In this document: piece after piece, positions 26,157 to 35,230 of the stretch | How the letters are laid out: each line of letters starts with the position of its first letter | How positions within the stretch are numbered: position 1 is the first letter of the stretch | Assembly (NCBI RefSeq): GCF_019038595.1 | Contig: NZ_JAHOPF010000006.1 | Span: 62,001-126,000 of the forward strand | Length of the DNA: 64,000 nucleotides | Source of the DNA: Kaistella soli | GTDB taxonomy: Bacteria > Bacteroidota > Bacteroidia > Flavobacteriales > Weeksellaceae | Reading direction: 5' to 3' | Program-made: the position numbers and the translations under genes | The notes under the pieces: model-generated | What the model saw: the letters and a program-made list of their open reading frames with translations, nothing else | Databases searched by the model: none | Told to the model about the DNA's origin: nothing

Positions 26157-26546
26157 TTAAGAATTCATAATGGCAGTCTGGATTTCCCGGTATTCGTCCT
26201 CAGAAAATTTCAGCCGTTCATTTCTGAAATTCATATCTTCCATTTTATTAATGGGAATGAGATGAATATGAGCGTGAGGCACTTCTAAACCCACCACTGC
26301 AACAGCAATTCTCTGGGAAGGATACGTTTTTTTCAGTTTCTGTGCCACGCTTTGGGCAAAACTCCATAAGTTTCTAAAGTCTTCGTTTTCCAAATCGAAA
26401 ATGAGATCGGTTTCCTTTTTCGGAATGACCAGTGTGTGACCTTTTACTAATGGCATGGCATCCAAAAAAGCCAAATGCTGATCATCTTCTGCGATCTTGT
26501 AGGATGGTATTTTGCCTTCAATGATCTTGGTAAATATGGAACTCAT
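26157..26546 (-). CDS. HIT-family nucleotide hydrolase
   Basis: A 129-residue HIT protein with the His-triad HAHIHLIP (His91, His93, His95), of the HinT/Hit branch that hydrolyses AMP-linked compounds. The IIEGKIPSYKIAE opening is typical of bacterial HIT proteins. It stands 86 bp upstream of clpX on the same strand but has its own terminator. Confidence 0.93.
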   Translation of the reverse strand: MSSIFTKIIEGKIPSYKIAEDDQHLAFLDAMPLVKGHTLVIPKKETDLIFDLENEDFRNLWSFAQSVAQKLKKTYPSQRIAVAVVGLEVPHAHIHLIPINKMEDMNFRNERLKFSEDEYREIQTAIMNS

Positions 26547-26606
26547 GACTTTAGGTTTGAAGTTTTCGCTGATATCAAATGAACTTTGATGTTTTTTTTA
26601 ACGAAG

Positions 26607-26614
26607 CAAATTTA
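26607..26614 (-). promoter_or_regulatory. -7 box for the HIT gene
   Basis: TAAATTTG on the minus strand, 60 bp before the ATG. Confidence 0.45.
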
Positions 26615-26686
26615 CGGTTTAATTAAAAACTTAGATGTTAAAAAATCTGTAAATCTTTACCGAAAATCAGCAATCAGCAAAACAGA

Positions 26687-27157
26687 CTACAAAGTAATCT
26701 CCAGCACTTCGAATGAAAGTTGGTTACCGTTCGGCAAAACGATATAGGCAGTTTCACCTACCACTTTTCCTAAAAGTCCTTTTGCAATCGGAGTGTTGAT
26801 GGATATTTTTCCCAATTTTAAATCGCTTTCGTTATCAGGAACCAAAGTGAATTTCTGTTCGCCTTTTGTTGCATTATTTTTCAGTCTGACAGTTGTTAAA
26901 ATTGAAACTTTTGATGTATCAAGCTGAGTTTCATCAATTACTTTAGAATTAATGATGATGTCTTTCAGTTTTGATATTTTCATTTCCAGCATTCCCTGCG
27001 CTTCTTTCGCAGCATCATATTCTGCGTTTTCGGAAAGGTCGCCTTTATCTCTTGCTTCAGCAATCTGCTGGGTAATTTTCGGTCTTTCGATGGTTTCCAG
27101 TTGTTCCAGTTCAACTTTCATTTTATCCAAACCATCTTTGGTAACATAACTTGCCAT
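26687..27157 (-). CDS. greA: Transcription elongation factor GreA
   Basis: Stimulates RNA cleavage by backtracked RNA polymerase. The 156 residues form an N-terminal coiled coil with the acidic tip (ARDKGDLSENAEYDAAKE, where D and E residues reach the active site) and a C-terminal FKBP-like domain ending ELTSFEVLEI-type strands. Usual length is 156-160. Its leader holds a terminator-like hairpin. Confidence 0.97.
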   Translation of the reverse strand: MASYVTKDGLDKMKVELEQLETIERPKITQQIAEARDKGDLSENAEYDAAKEAQGMLEMKISKLKDIIINSKVIDETQLDTSKVSILTTVRLKNNATKGEQKFTLVPDNESDLKLGKISINTPIAKGLLGKVVGETAYIVLPNGNQLSFEVLEITL

Positions 27158-27180
27158 AATTTCTTTTAATTTGCGTTAGT

Positions 27181-27208
27181 ATAAAAAAATAATCCGACAT
27201 TTGCCGGA
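27181..27208 (-). terminator. Terminator-like hairpin in the greA leader
   Basis: On the minus strand TCCGGC-AAAT-GTCGGA (27193-27208) is followed by TTATTTTTTTAT (27181-27192). It lies between the greA -7 box and its start codon. No minus-strand gene upstream within 3 kb needs this terminator. Confidence 0.6.
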
Positions 27209-27235
27209 CAATGATTTCTGTTTGTATTCGTTTTA

Positions 27236-27243
27236 CAAATATA
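27236..27243 (-). promoter_or_regulatory. -7 box for greA
   Basis: TATATTTG on the minus strand; predicted leader of about 75 nt. Confidence 0.5.
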
Positions 27244-27259
27244 TAAATTTTATTTTTAA

Positions 27260-27709
27260 ATGAAAAGAAAGATCTCAATAATATTTTCCTCAATCCTGCT
27301 CATTTTCAGCGCGTTAAATATAAGCTCGTGCCAAACCCGCGAAGAAACGGTAAGCTGTTTTCCGAACGTTCCTATTAATGTCGTTTTAAATCTGAATCTT
27401 CCTGCTTATTACAATCTCCAGAACGTTAACGGGTGGATTTATGTTAACCAACAGGATGCCGGAACCCGCGGATTAATTGTAGTAAGAACGACCAACGGAT
27501 TTAAAGTCTACGACCGCAACGCACCTCATATCTGTCCCGACACAAACACCACTTTAAGTGTTGAAAACAACATTAAAATCGTGTGTCCCAAAGACGGCGC
27601 GGAATGGATTCTGATCACCGGTGAACCAACCAAAGTTGCCCAGATTCCGCCTAAAACTTACCGTTATAATTACGATTCAAGCACTGGAACGCTTTCCATA
27701 TTTGAATAA
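27260..27709 (+). CDS. Lipoprotein with degenerate Rieske-like fold
   Basis: A 149-residue lipoprotein (lipobox ISSC, Cys24). The layout follows Rieske proteins: RTTNGFKVYDRNAPHICPD and then IVCPKDGAEWILITGEP correspond to the two cluster loops, but each retains only one ligand: His90 remains and the first Cys is Ala88; Cys109 remains and the second His is Asp112. It should therefore not bind a 2Fe-2S cluster in the standard way. It might use His90/Cys92/Cys109 for another metal or be structural. dtd follows 42 bp downstream. Confidence 0.75.
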   Translation: MKRKISIIFSSILLIFSALNISSCQTREETVSCFPNVPINVVLNLNLPAYYNLQNVNGWIYVNQQDAGTRGLIVVRTTNGFKVYDRNAPHICPDTNTTLSVENNIKIVCPKDGAEWILITGEPTKVAQIPPKTYRYNYDSSTGTLSIFE

Positions 27710-27751
27710 TTTTCTGCTGATTATTAAAAAACTAAAATTTATTAAATCTTT

Positions 27752-28201
27752 ATGAAAGCTGTCATACAAAGAGTTTCCCACGCTGATGTAAAAGTGGAAG
27801 GCAAAACGGAAGGCGAAATTTCAAACGGCCTGCTGCTTTTAATCGGTATCGACGAAGAAGATGAGACCGCCGATGCTGACTGGCTTGTTCAGAAGATTCT
27901 GAATCTGCGAATTTTTGGCGATGAGGAAGGAAAGCTCAATCTTTCTATACTGGATATTTCGGGTGAAATTCTCTGCATCAGCCAGTTCACCTTAATTGCC
28001 GATTACAAAAAGGGAAACCGTCCTTCTTTCATTAAAGCTGCAAAACCCGATAAAGCGGTTCCCTTATTCGAATATTTCAAAACAGCTGTTTCCAAATCAG
28101 GTCTGAAAACCGAGTCCGGTATTTTCGGTGCGGACATGAAGGTTTCTCTGCTGAACGACGGTCCGGTAACGATTGTGATGGATTCGAAAACAAAAATGTA
28201 A
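27752..28201 (+). CDS. dtd: D-aminoacyl-tRNA deacylase
   Basis: Removes D-amino acids and glycine wrongly attached to tRNA. The 149-residue length is typical. MKAVIQRVSHADVKV opens the protein; the two catalytic/recognition motifs are SQFTL (77-81) and NDGPVT (135-140, the Gly-cisPro motif). Confidence 0.97.
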   Translation: MKAVIQRVSHADVKVEGKTEGEISNGLLLLIGIDEEDETADADWLVQKILNLRIFGDEEGKLNLSILDISGEILCISQFTLIADYKKGNRPSFIKAAKPDKAVPLFEYFKTAVSKSGLKTESGIFGADMKVSLLNDGPVTIVMDSKTKM

Positions 28202-28278
28202 ACATATATTTTTCTCCCTTCTCTTTTTTTTAATTTTCTTTCCGCGCAGAAAAAGCATTAAGTTTTTAAATTTTTATA

Positions 28279-28286
28279 TAAATTTG
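28279..28286 (+). promoter_or_regulatory. -7 box of the following lipoprotein gene
   Basis: TAAATTTG; an in-frame TTG at 28284 lies inside this box, so the ATG at 28308 is the start. Confidence 0.5.
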
Positions 28287-28307
28287 AATAATACGACTGT
28301 ATTATTT

Positions 28308-28814
28308 ATGAAAAACTCCATACTTATTATTTCAGCGATCCTGCTTTCTTCCTGTTCAAAACATGATAACCAATCTGTCCGCACAAAATCGGACAGTACC
28401 AAAATTATCGAGTCCATTAATGTCGCAAGAACTAAGATGAATGACAGCATCCGGCTGAAAAATAACCGGAATATTTTCAGAGATCTTAGCGGAAATCATC
28501 AGCTGACATTTACCTCCGACGAAAACGGCTCTATCAAAGGAAATGTAAAATTTGAAAATACAGGAAGAGATTCTTACACCATTTCCGGAAAAGGGAAATC
28601 AGGAAAAAATACGCTGAGCATCGAAGGTAATATTCAGCGCGTTTCGGAAAAACATTTGAATTTCGAAGGTAAAATCGTGCAGAATATTAACGGAAACACC
28701 TTTACAAGAACTAAAAAGACCACTTTTCTGGATGAAGGTAAAGGGAAATTCTGGCGCCTGCAGGACAAAATAAACGGCTCCGGATTTGTAGATTATATTG
28801 ACATCTGGTTTTAG
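28308..28814 (+). CDS. Hypothetical lipoprotein
   Basis: A 168-residue protein with a lipoprotein signal (lipobox LLSSC) followed by a charged linker and a beta-rich domain (GNVKFENTGRDSYTISG, INGNTFTRTKKTTFLD). No known motif recognised. The mature part could be a small beta-barrel or lipocalin-like envelope protein, but this is a guess. The next gene starts 29 bp after the stop. Confidence 0.75.
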   Translation: MKNSILIISAILLSSCSKHDNQSVRTKSDSTKIIESINVARTKMNDSIRLKNNRNIFRDLSGNHQLTFTSDENGSIKGNVKFENTGRDSYTISGKGKSGKNTLSIEGNIQRVSEKHLNFEGKIVQNINGNTFTRTKKTTFLDEGKGKFWRLQDKINGSGFVDYIDIWF

Positions 28815-28843
28815 GCCAAGGTTAACATTGAAAATTAAAACTT

Positions 28844-29626
28844 ATGCTGAATTACGAAACGTCCGGAAAAGGGAAAGAAAATCTTGTATTGCTTCACGGT
28901 TTTATGGAAAATCTGATGATTTGGGAAGATCTGGAAAAGCATCTTTCCCCGGATTTCACTTTAATTAAAATCGATTTACCCGGACACGGTCTTTCGAAAA
29001 TTTATAGCGAAACCCACACCATGGAACTGATAGCAGAAGAAGTAAAAAAGGTGACAGATAAACTGAAACTCGGAAAATTCCACCTGCTCGGTCATTCGAT
29101 GGGAGGCTATGCATCACTGGCTTTTGCTGAGAAATTTCCGGAAGTGCTTAAAAGCCTTACGCTGTTTTTTTCGTCTTACTTTGCTGATGACGAAGAGAAA
29201 AAAGAGCAGCGCAGAAAAAGTTTCAGAATCATTAGAGAAGCTTATCCCAATTATGTAAAGGCGGGAATTCCGAATCTGTTTAATGAAAATGAAAAAGATA
29301 TTCTGGAAGGAAAAATAGAACTGGCCAAAGAAATTGCACTTTCCACAAAAACCGAAGGAGTTTTGGCGGCAGTAAAAGGAATGATTGAAAGAACCGATAA
29401 AATGTCGCTGATGAAAAATTTTGAAGGTAAAATTGTAGTGATTGCGGGAAAACATGATAATGCGGTGAAAACAGATATCATGATAAAAAACCTTCCCGAC
29501 AGAACCAATATCAAATCTTATCTTTTAGATTGCGGACATAACGGACACTGGGAAAAGCCTGAGGTATGCGCAGCAATTATCAACACCGAATTATTGCACA
29601 ACCTGCCGAAAAATCTAGTATTTTAA
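28844..29626 (+). CDS. Alpha/beta-hydrolase
   Basis: A 260-residue alpha/beta-hydrolase. Oxyanion HGF (18-20), PGHG turn (46-49), nucleophile elbow GHSMGG with Ser85, and a C-terminal CGHNGHWEKPE with the catalytic histidine. The lid is helical (residues 120-180). The family includes esterases, C-C hydrolases and bromoperoxidases; the substrate is unknown. Confidence 0.88.
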   Translation: MLNYETSGKGKENLVLLHGFMENLMIWEDLEKHLSPDFTLIKIDLPGHGLSKIYSETHTMELIAEEVKKVTDKLKLGKFHLLGHSMGGYASLAFAEKFPEVLKSLTLFFSSYFADDEEKKEQRRKSFRIIREAYPNYVKAGIPNLFNENEKDILEGKIELAKEIALSTKTEGVLAAVKGMIERTDKMSLMKNFEGKIVVIAGKHDNAVKTDIMIKNLPDRTNIKSYLLDCGHNGHWEKPEVCAAIINTELLHNLPKNLVF

Positions 29627-29705
29627 AAGAACACTTCAATCCATAAAATAGAATAGCAAGTAGCAATTTGAATTCGCCAAAGGCAAATTCCAACAATAAA
29701 AGACC

Positions 29706-30071
29706 ATGGAAATATTATCAAAAATCTTAATCGGACTTCTCGCTGCCGAACATCTTTACATTCTGTATATGGAAATGTTTGCCTGGGAAACTTTGGGCAG
29801 AAAAACGTTCAAAGGCTCGCTGAAAGACGAACTTTTCAAACCAACAAAAGGCCTTGCCGCAAACCAGGGTTTATATAACGGTTTTTTATCGGCCGGACTC
29901 ATTTGGTCTTTCCTGATCTCAGATGAAATCTGGTCAAAAAACGTGGCCCTTTTCTTTCTCGGGTGCGTCATTGTCGCCGGGATTTACGGAGCGTTTTCAG
30001 CATCGAAAAAAATATTTTTTGTCCAGGCTTTGCCGGCGATTCTGGCCCTGATAGTTTTGCTGCTGAAATAA
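29706..30071 (+). CDS. DUF1304 membrane protein
   Basis: A 121-residue protein with four predicted helices. EHLYILYMEMFAWE near the start and NQGLYNGFLSAGLIW in the middle are characteristic of DUF1304 proteins, whose function is unknown. Confidence 0.85.
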   Translation: MEILSKILIGLLAAEHLYILYMEMFAWETLGRKTFKGSLKDELFKPTKGLAANQGLYNGFLSAGLIWSFLISDEIWSKNVALFFLGCVIVAGIYGAFSASKKIFFVQALPAILALIVLLLK

Positions 30072-30123
30072 GGTATAGAAAACAATTATTTAATTCTTTA
30101 AATAATAATTTGAAAACAACCAT

Positions 30124-30157
30124 AAAAAAAAGACCGCCAGTTTCCTGACGGTCTTTA
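30124..30157. terminator. Bidirectional terminator between DUF1304 and T9SS cargo genes
   Basis: AAAGACCG.CAG (30129-30140) and CTG.CGGTCTTT (30145-30156) around loop TTTC, with A-run before and T-run after. Confidence 0.8.
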
Positions 30158-30181
30158 ATTATAAACAAGAACTTTCTGTTT

Positions 30182-31771
30182 TTATTCTTTAATTACTTTG
30201 AAAGTTTTTTCAGAGTTAGAAGCTTTAACAGTAACCACATAAACACCTGATTTCAAATCATTAACATTGATGTTTTTCACATCTTTGGAAACTTCTTTCA
30301 CTAATTTTCCGTCTACGGAATAGAATGAAACTGAAGTAATCTTAGCATCTGCTGATGCAATGTTCAGTACATCTTTTACCGGGTTAGGATAAACTGATAA
30401 TTGAGATTTGGCATTATCTGAAACAGCCAGTTGCGGTGCAATAACTTTAATCGTATAATCTTCCGCCTGTCCATAACCGGTAGTTAAACCAGCAGCAAGT
30501 GTTCCCTGTGAGTAACAAGGGTTTGGATATGCTGTACTGCTGTAATTTTTCTTTATTCTCATTCTTGTATTCCCTAAAAGTGCATCTGCAGGTACGGCAA
30601 TATTTCCAACTGCTGTTTTACCGTCTACTCCCGTAGAATTTGCAATGGTAAGTGCAGTAGTACCGAAATAAGTTTCGCCGGCATCTAAGAAATCACCATC
30701 CTGATTCCAGTCAATAAATACAATAAATCTATTGGTGAAACTTCCTCCAGTGTAACCTTGAAGGGTTAGCGGATAAGTTTTACCCTGCTCCAGTGTAGCA
30801 ACTTTATCAACAAAGGATTCGTGAGGCGGAGTTGTAGTTGCAGCTGAAGACGTATTTGTCATATCAGAAATCTGAACAGAAGTCAGTGGTTCAACCCCGT
30901 TAGAAAACACTAAGTTTCCTGAGCAATACGGCGCAAAAGGATTTACAGCAGTAGTAAAACTTGATTCCCCACAGGCTGTAGCAGAGCCGGCATCATTTAC
31001 AGCTACAACTTTCCAGTAATATTGTGTACTGTAAGCTAAGTTTGCCAATGCAGCAGAAGTAACATTAGGTGCAAAAGTGTTAAGTTTAGTTGTAGGATTA
31101 GGAGTTGTTCCGTAATATACTTCGTAATACTTTACAGCACCTCCGGTAGAAGGGGCGGCCCAAGTGAGTGTTGCTGATGTATAAGATACTCCGGTAGCGC
31201 CGTTCGCTGGAGAAGACAGAGTTGCACATCCCGGAACTGCTAAACCTACAGGCGCAGTATCACTAACGATATCATCAAAAAGAAGTCTGAACATATCAGC
31301 AGAAGTGGCATGAAAACCTACATATACAGTTTGTCCAACGTACGCACTTAAATCCAGCACTTTATATGACCAGGTACTTGGAGCCGGTGCTGATGGCGTA
31401 ACAACAGTAGCTGTGGCAAAGGCCGGTGCTGTATTTGCAGTTGCAATTCTAACGTCATAACTTTCAACAAACAATGGATCCTGATTTTTAACAAAATAGG
31501 TCAGTCTGTCGTTTACACCGGCAGTTACGGTAATAGCGGGAGTAACAAGATAATCGTCATGCGCAGTGGCATCATAATTAATTTGAGCTGCGTTCGGCTG
31601 GGAGAAAGCTGAGCCTGGGGCACCCGGACCAAAAATAAATGTGCTGGTACCTCCTCCATTGAGAACTGTCCAACCTGCCGGCGTGGTAGTGCCGGAATCG
31701 AAATTCTGAGAAAATTGTGCACTTGCAATAAAAGGTAATGCAAGCAACACCGAAAATAGTGTTTTTTTCAT
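30182..31771 (-). CDS. Secreted multidomain protein with T9SS type A sorting domain
   Basis: A 529-residue exported protein. In order: signal peptide (1-18, ASAQ), a choice-of-anchor-J/cleaved-adhesin domain (about 20-175), a fibronectin type III domain (about 180-275, ATLTWAAPSTGG and YYWKVVAVNDAG), a GEVED domain (FIVFIDWNQDGDFLDAGE), and a C-terminal type A sorting domain with YPNPVKD and SGVYVVTVKASNSEKTFKVIKE-like end. Likely a surface adhesin or enzyme accessory; no catalytic motif. Confidence 0.9.
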   Translation of the reverse strand: MKKTLFSVLLALPFIASAQFSQNFDSGTTTPAGWTVLNGGGTSTFIFGPGAPGSAFSQPNAAQINYDATAHDDYLVTPAITVTAGVNDRLTYFVKNQDPLFVESYDVRIATANTAPAFATATVVTPSAPAPSTWSYKVLDLSAYVGQTVYVGFHATSADMFRLLFDDIVSDTAPVGLAVPGCATLSSPANGATGVSYTSATLTWAAPSTGGAVKYYEVYYGTTPNPTTKLNTFAPNVTSAALANLAYSTQYYWKVVAVNDAGSATACGESSFTTAVNPFAPYCSGNLVFSNGVEPLTSVQISDMTNTSSAATTTPPHESFVDKVATLEQGKTYPLTLQGYTGGSFTNRFIVFIDWNQDGDFLDAGETYFGTTALTIANSTGVDGKTAVGNIAVPADALLGNTRMRIKKNYSSTAYPNPCYSQGTLAAGLTTGYGQAEDYTIKVIAPQLAVSDNAKSQLSVYPNPVKDVLNIASADAKITSVSFYSVDGKLVKEVSKDVKNINVNDLKSGVYVVTVKASNSEKTFKVIKE

Positions 31772-31891
31772 AGTAAAAAATTAAAATTTGTATGAGTTAG
31801 TTCACAAATATAGAAATATTTAAACAAAAACCCAATTTGTTACAAATTAATTAATCAACTACGCTAAAACACAACATATCGATAATTGATA

Positions 31892-32899
31892 TTAAAAATC
31901 TTCCGCTTCTATTTTTTCTTTGAAATCCTCAATCGTCGCTTCAATACTTTTCATGTATTTTCCTCCTGCAGCGTTGATGTGACCGCCACCGTTAAAGTAC
32001 TTTCTTGAAAACTGGTTCACATCGACATCTTCCTTGGAACGGAAAGATATTTTAATGAAATCTTCATACAAATCTTCCATAAAAAACGCGGAAACCTGAG
32101 TTCCCATAATACTTAAGCCATAATTTACAAATCCTTCCGTATCACCTTTCTGAAAACCGAATTCTTTCAGCTCATCCCGTTTTAACCAGAGAATGGCGAC
32201 TTTTCCATCTTTCACAACTTCTATTCTTCCTAAAATCAAAGCAAGAAGATGAAGTCGCGAAACAGTATTCGTATCCCAGGTATTGGACGTGATCATCGCG
32301 GGATCGGCACCTTTCTCAATCAGGTCAGCGATGATTCTGTGGGTAGTCGCACTGGTAGATCTGAAACGGAAACCGCCGGTATCAGTCATAATGCCGGTAT
32401 AAAGACATTCTGCGATTTCGAGGTTTACCTTATCTTCATCATTCAGTTCCTGGATAAAATGATAAATCATCTGGGAAGTTGCAGGAATGGTGACATCAGA
32501 ATACACATAATCAAACTTATCGGGCTGCTGATGGTGATCGATCAATATTTTTTTTGCTCTGGCTTTTTCAATCCACGGTGCTACCAAATTGCCGCTTCTG
32601 TGCGATGCATTGAAATCGAGAATGAAAATAACATCGGCATTATAAATAGCTTCACCCGCCTGCTTTCTCTTATAATCGGCAATGATTATCTTTTTTGATT
32701 CCGGCATCCATTTGAGAAATTTCGGAAAATCGTTCGGAACAATTACATCAGCCTCCAACCCTTTCTGCTTCAGAAAATGTTTCAGTCCTAAACTTGAACC
32801 TATTGCGTCCCCGTCGGGGTTATAGTGGGTAATGATGACGATTTTATTTTGGGGAATCAGGAGTTTTTGAATCTCTGAAATTTCTGATGCAGTAAACAT
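31892..32899 (-). CDS. nrnA: DHH/DHHA1 phosphoesterase, NrnA-type
   Basis: Degrades short oligoribonucleotides and 3'-phosphoadenosine 5'-phosphate. Of 335 residues, motif I HYNPDGD holds His25, Asp29 and Asp31; DHH motif is Asp121-His122-His123; the DHHA1 substrate-binding motif GGGHINAAGG lies near the C-terminus. Length and layout match bifunctional oligoribonuclease/PAP phosphatase. Confidence 0.92.
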   Translation of the reverse strand: MFTASEISEIQKLLIPQNKIVIITHYNPDGDAIGSSLGLKHFLKQKGLEADVIVPNDFPKFLKWMPESKKIIIADYKRKQAGEAIYNADVIFILDFNASHRSGNLVAPWIEKARAKKILIDHHQQPDKFDYVYSDVTIPATSQMIYHFIQELNDEDKVNLEIAECLYTGIMTDTGGFRFRSTSATTHRIIADLIEKGADPAMITSNTWDTNTVSRLHLLALILGRIEVVKDGKVAILWLKRDELKEFGFQKGDTEGFVNYGLSIMGTQVSAFFMEDLYEDFIKISFRSKEDVDVNQFSRKYFNGGGHINAAGGKYMKSIEATIEDFKEKIEAEDF

Positions 32900-32922
32900 G
32901 TTTCTTATAATATTTTGAATGG

Positions 32923-32930
32923 CAAATATA
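32923..32930 (-). promoter_or_regulatory. -7 box for nrnA
   Basis: TATATTTG on the minus strand, 23 bp before the ATG. Confidence 0.5.
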
Positions 32931-33029
32931 TGTTTTTTTGTTCTTAGAGACCGAAACCCACTTTCTTTAAAACAGAAACTGTGGGCAAAAACCGGCGGTG
33001 TTATTTTTTAATAATATTTGTAATAATAT

Positions 33030-33059
33030 TTGCAGAAAATAAAAAGTTTCCTATCTTTG
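33030..33059 (+). promoter_or_regulatory. Promoter of rpmH
   Basis: TTG (33030-33032), 19-bp spacer, TATCTTTG (33052-33059): a full match to the Bacteroidetes promoter. Confidence 0.75.
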
Positions 33060-33103
33060 CAGTCTGAAAAATAAGATATAGTTTTTACTAAAAAATATAA
33101 GCA

Positions 33104-33262
33104 ATGAGCAAGAGAACATTCCAACCGTCAGAGAGAAAAAAAAGAAACAAACATGGTTTCAGAGAAAGAATGTCAACCCCAAACGGCAGAAGAGTTTTGG
33201 CGGCTAGAAGAGCGAAAGGCAGAAAGAGTTTAAGTATTAGCTCGGCAAGAGCTAAGAGATAA
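33104..33262 (+). CDS. rpmH: 50S ribosomal protein L34
   Basis: A 52-residue very basic protein: [19 protein letters not shown], followed by [20 protein letters not shown], the L34 signature. The gene is too short for many gene finders. It has its own promoter and terminator; the usual partners rnpA and dnaA are absent here. Confidence 0.98.
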   Translation: MSKRTFQPSERKKRNKHGFRERMSTPNGRRVLAARRAKGRKSLSISSARAKR

Positions 33263-33286
33263 TCTCAGAAATTATCATATACAAAT

Positions 33287-33318
33287 ATGCTTGAAAATTA
33301 GATTTTCAGGCATTTTTT
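33287..33318 (+). terminator. Terminator of rpmH
   Basis: A 10-bp stem (33288-33297 with 33303-33312, loop of 5) followed by six T. Confidence 0.85.
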
Positions 33319-33363
33319 GTTGTTAAAATTTGCCAAAATTTAGCTAAAAAAGAAAGTTTTCTT

Positions 33364-33371
33364 TACTTTTG
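33364..33371 (+). promoter_or_regulatory. -7 box for ftsE
   Basis: TACTTTTG, perfect match. An in-frame TTG at 33374 just after it would be only about 3 nt downstream and is rejected as start. Confidence 0.5.
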
Positions 33372-33439
33372 GCTTGATAACAAATTCCATTCTTACTGTT
33401 TCGGTTTTTATCGCAATATTTATTAACAATCATACCAAT

Positions 33440-34150
33440 ATGCCACATTCATCACACGAAGGCCAGGATGTAATCCATCTGAAAAACGCCAAAATTGCTC
33501 AGAAAAATTTCACTGTGCTTAATGATGTAAATCTCCATATTAAAAAGGGGCGGTTCTGCTACCTCATCGGAAAAACAGGTTCCGGAAAAAGTTCTTTATT
33601 AAAGACACTTTACGGACACATCCCACTTTCAGCCGGCCAGGGAAATGTTGCCGGATTTGATCTGGAAAAACTCCGCACTTCTGATGTACCGAATCTGAGA
33701 AGAAAACTGGGAATTGTTTTCCAGGACTTTCAGCTGCTCACCGACAGAACCGTGGAGAAAAACCTGCGTTTCGTTTTAGAAGCTACCGGCTGGAATGACA
33801 AAATTAAGATCGACGACCGCATCAACGAGGTTTTGGGCAGTGTAGGCATGAAATCGAAAAAACACAAAATGCCTCACGAACTTTCCGGTGGTGAGCAGCA
33901 GCGTATCGCCATCGCCAGAGCACTTTTAAACCATCCAGAACTTATCTTAGCCGATGAGCCGACCGGGAACCTGGATCCGGAAACTTCGAATGAAATTATG
34001 ACGTTGCTGAAGCAGGTCGCTTTTGAAAATAATTCTGCTGTAGTGATGGCCACTCACGATTATCACATGATTCAGAATTTCCCCGGTGAAGCCATCCGCT
34101 GCGAAGACGGAAAAGTAACAGTTCTGAATACTGCGGAGCTTTTCGAATAA
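33440..34150 (+). CDS. ftsE: FtsE-like cell-division ABC ATPase
   Basis: Cytoplasmic ATPase of the FtsEX complex, which activates peptidoglycan hydrolysis at the septum. From the ATG at 33440 it has 237 residues: Walker [10 protein letters not shown] (44-52), Q-loop VFQDFQLL, signature LSGGEQ (148-153), Walker B LILADEP (168-174). The [19 protein letters not shown] and VMATHDY segments match FtsE better than other MacB/LolD-type ATPases. ftsX is not adjacent, so assignment against LolD-like ATPases rests on similarity only. Confidence 0.85.
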   Translation: MPHSSHEGQDVIHLKNAKIAQKNFTVLNDVNLHIKKGRFCYLIGKTGSGKSSLLKTLYGHIPLSAGQGNVAGFDLEKLRTSDVPNLRRKLGIVFQDFQLLTDRTVEKNLRFVLEATGWNDKIKIDDRINEVLGSVGMKSKKHKMPHELSGGEQQRIAIARALLNHPELILADEPTGNLDPETSNEIMTLLKQVAFENNSAVVMATHDYHMIQNFPGEAIRCEDGKVTVLNTAELFE

Positions 34151-34173
34151 ACCACATGTAACATTTAAACATA

Positions 34174-34205
34174 AAAAAACCTGTAAATATTTTTACAGGT
34201 TTTTA
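34174..34205. terminator. Bidirectional terminator between ftsE and accA
   Basis: A 12-bp perfect stem (34176-34187 with 34192-34203) with A-run before and T-run after. Confidence 0.85.
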
Positions 34206-34224
34206 TTTTTTTCAAGTAATAATT

Positions 34225-35181
34225 TTATCCTTTGAACTGTCCCATCGCGATAAATTTATCCTGTCTTTGGGTTTCAAGTTCCTTACCGGTAAATGTTGAA
34301 AACGCTTTGATGTTCTGAAGAATGGAGGCTTTCAAATGTTCATATGCAACCTGAGGCTCATAATGCGCGCCTCCAAGCGGTTCTTCGATAATTCCATCAA
34401 TAAATTTCTCTCTTAAAGCATCCTGAGGAGTCAGTTTCAGTGCATTGGCTGCATCTTCTTTATGATCCCAGTTTCTCCATAAAATTGAAGAACAGCTTTC
34501 CGGTGCAATAACGGTGTACCAAGTATTTTCTAACATATACACTTTATTCCCAACACCAATTCCCAATGCTCCTCCACTCGCTCCTTCGCCGATAATGTAA
34601 ACGAAGATCGGGGTTTTAAGCATGGTCATTTCAAAAATATTTCTGGCGATAGCTTCTCCCTGTCCGCGTTCTTCAGCTTCCAGCCCGGGATATGCGCCGG
34701 GTGTATCGATAAATGAAATCACAGGAATTTTAAATTTCTCTGCCAATTTCATCAGACGCAAAGCTTTTCTGTAACCTTCAGGATTGCTCATTCCAAATCT
34801 ACGGTGCTGACGTTCTTTGGTTGTTCTTCCTTTCTGGGTTCCGATAATCATTACTCTCTGTCCGTCAATCGTGGCCAAACCGCCAATCATTGCAGGATCG
34901 TCAGCAAAATTACGGTCGCCGTGAAGTTCCAGGAAGCTGTCTTTATCTGTAATTCCTTTAATAAAATCAAGGGTATAAGGACGGTCCGGATGGCGCGAAA
35001 GCTGTACCCGCTGCCAAGGCGTAAGGTTACCGTATATTTCTTTTTTCTTTTCTATAATTTTATCTTCAATCTGCGAGCAAGCAAGTTTCACGTCTACTCC
35101 GCTTTCTTCACCTACTAATGAACAGGTTTGATACTGATCCATCAGTTCTTTTACAGGAAGTTCAAAATTTAAATATTCCAT
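34225..35181 (-). CDS. accA: Acetyl-CoA carboxylase carboxyltransferase subunit alpha
   Basis: Transfers the carboxyl group from biotin to acetyl-CoA, the first step of fatty-acid synthesis, with AccD. The 318-residue length is usual. Signature segments: [55 protein letters not shown] and [15 protein letters not shown] (oxyanion glycine pair). accD lies elsewhere; accB and accC are 11-13 kb away in this window. Confidence 0.97.
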   Translation of the reverse strand: MEYLNFELPVKELMDQYQTCSLVGEESGVDVKLACSQIEDKIIEKKKEIYGNLTPWQRVQLSRHPDRPYTLDFIKGITDKDSFLELHGDRNFADDPAMIGGLATIDGQRVMIIGTQKGRTTKERQHRRFGMSNPEGYRKALRLMKLAEKFKIPVISFIDTPGAYPGLEAEERGQGEAIARNIFEMTMLKTPIFVYIIGEGASGGALGIGVGNKVYMLENTWYTVIAPESCSSILWRNWDHKEDAANALKLTPQDALREKFIDGIIEEPLGGAHYEPQVAYEHLKASILQNIKAFSTFTGKELETQRQDKFIAMGQFKG

Positions 35182-35205
35182 TTCTTTAGTTAAGAATTAA
35201 TCTTT

Positions 35206-35213
35206 CAAATTTA
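35206..35213 (-). promoter_or_regulatory. -7 box for accA
   Basis: TAAATTTG on the minus strand in the 49-bp gap after gltX, giving accA its own promoter. Confidence 0.5.
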
Positions 35214-35230
35214 GGGAAAATAATAGAAAA

